A DNA stretch of 7,103 bases from an uncultured Granulosicoccaceae bacterium (GTDB taxonomy: Bacteria > Pseudomonadota > Gammaproteobacteria > CALCKW01). The position numbers and the translations under genes are program-made. Numbering within the stretch: the stretch's first letter is position 1; each line of letters opens with the position of its first letter. This document shows, piece by piece, positions 6,399-7,103 of this stretch. The stretch covers positions 1 through 7,103 of the forward strand of contig CALDHJ010000559.1 in NCBI GenBank assembly GCA_937941555.1. Reading direction: 5' to 3'. Below the pieces are notes generated by a model. It was not told the origin of the DNA. It was given only the letters and a program-made list of their open reading frames with translations, and made no database searches.

Positions 6399-7103
6399 GC
6401 TTGGGTTTCGCGCTCCTTGAGCGTCAGTGAAGCGAGACCGCCGATCACGACCAGTACCAGCAAGGTCGCAAATGCCAGACGGTAGTTGGCGGCATCGAAT
6501 GCCTGCACGCCCTCTTGCAAGCGACCATCCCAGCCGCGCTCCAGCAACCAACCGATCAGCGGTTGCATCACTGCACCTGACCCGACGACACAGGTGTTGA
6601 CCACACCCATGGCCGCGGCCGCGTGTGCGGGCGGGTTGCCGACACGAACCAGACCGAAGGTCAGGACCATGCAAGCGCCGCCAAGACCGGTAACGATGAA
6701 CAACAGGCTCAATACCGCCCGAGACGGCGACGGCAGCAGCAACAAGGTCAGGAATCCGAGACCGCACACCAGCGCACCAACCAGCAAAACCGGCTTGCGG
6801 CGGCCGAGTGCGTCGCTCAGCAGGCCGGAACCCACCGAACCGATGGCCCAGCCGAGAAACATCAACGACGCTGTGCCGGCCGCAGCGGATTCGCTGAAGC
6901 CGTGCACCTGAACCATCCAGGGAACCGACCACAGTCCGGCGAACGCCAGCATGATCGGCGTTAGCGTGAATCCAATCAGAGCGCATCGCCAGGTGTGTGG
7001 ATTCGTCAACACATCGCGCGCGGAACCGGTTTCAGCTGCCGGATTGGTTGCGGTGTCGACTTTCTCTCGTGGCGCGCGCCGGGGGATCACCACAAACATC
7101 ACG
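6395..7103 (-). CDS. MFS transporter, C-terminal half (5' partial)
   Basis: This is the carboxy-terminal half of a major facilitator superfamily permease; the N-terminal half lies beyond the window's right edge. The 235 visible residues (numbered from the codon at 7102) begin in the charged central loop (PRRAPREK) and contain six probable helices: about 38-58, 75-95, 103-123, 128-152, 160-186 and 206-226. Between the second and third of these is GLLSDALGRRKP (93-104), the repeat of the MFS loop motif G-x3-D-x2-G-R-R. The GTG/ATG codons at the edge should not be taken as the start. It is convergent with the AEC gene, and its TAG stop uses the same CTAG palindrome. The substrate cannot be inferred. 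Confidence 0.88.
   Translation of the reverse strand, partial: VMFVVIPRRAPREKVDTATNPAAETGSARDVLTNPHTWRCALIGFTLTPIMLAFAGLWSVPWMVQVHGFSESAAAGTASLMFLGWAIGSVGSGLLSDALGRRKPVLLVGALVCGLGFLTLLLLPSPSRAVLSLLFIVTGLGGACMVLTFGLVRVGNPPAHAAAAMGVVNTCVVGSGAVMQPLIGWLLERGWDGRLQEGVQAFDAANYRLAFATLLVLVVIGGLASLTLKERETQA

Noticed and set aside
5658..6986. Minus-strand open frame of 442 codons across the AEC and MFS genes
   Set aside because: It overlaps two genes with convincing membrane-protein sequence; its translation is hydrophilic and low in recognisable motifs.

Overview
The window is high-GC DNA from a proteobacterium, most likely a gammaproteobacterium. I base this on the gene families and on short palindromic repeats whose GTGGGAG head plus GC-rich hairpin resembles the REP elements common in that class. 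No genus can be named from the sequence alone. All genes are chromosomal housekeeping or transport genes. I see no tRNA, rRNA, CRISPR array, transposase or phage gene.

Positions 1-3069 hold the 3' end of a peptide/nickel/oligosaccharide-type (Dpp/Opp) ABC importer operon. It contains a DppC-like permease, whose start lies before the window, and a fused double ATPase combining the DppD and DppF roles in one 700-residue chain. The other permease and the solute-binding protein are presumably upstream. The permease carries an unusual insertion of about 65 residues with two extra hydrophobic segments. The ATPase has a four-cysteine cluster after each nucleotide-binding domain.

Positions 3070-3279 are intergenic. 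They hold two small hairpins, a degenerate REP-like unit and a possible extended -10 promoter for the next gene.

Positions 3280-5189 hold argC (arginine biosynthesis) followed by a six-transmembrane voltage-gated potassium channel. The stop of argC overlaps the channel start as TGATG, so the two are probably translated from one message. This pairing has no obvious metabolic logic.

Positions 5190-5459 are a repeat-rich spacer. It contains a small hairpin, a 12-bp palindrome and three 26-bp REP-type units in +, -, + orientation. Two of these differ only by two compensatory base-pair swaps in the stem.

Positions 5460-7103 hold two convergent transporter genes: an auxin-efflux-carrier (AEC) family permease on the + strand, and the C-terminal half of a major facilitator superfamily (MFS) transporter on the - strand. 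Their stop codons share the palindrome CTAG.

No wholly new system is evident. The best leads are the covarying REP cluster, the enlarged permease, the voltage sensor with nine regularly spaced arginines, the argC/channel coupling and the CPGC active-site motif of ArgC.
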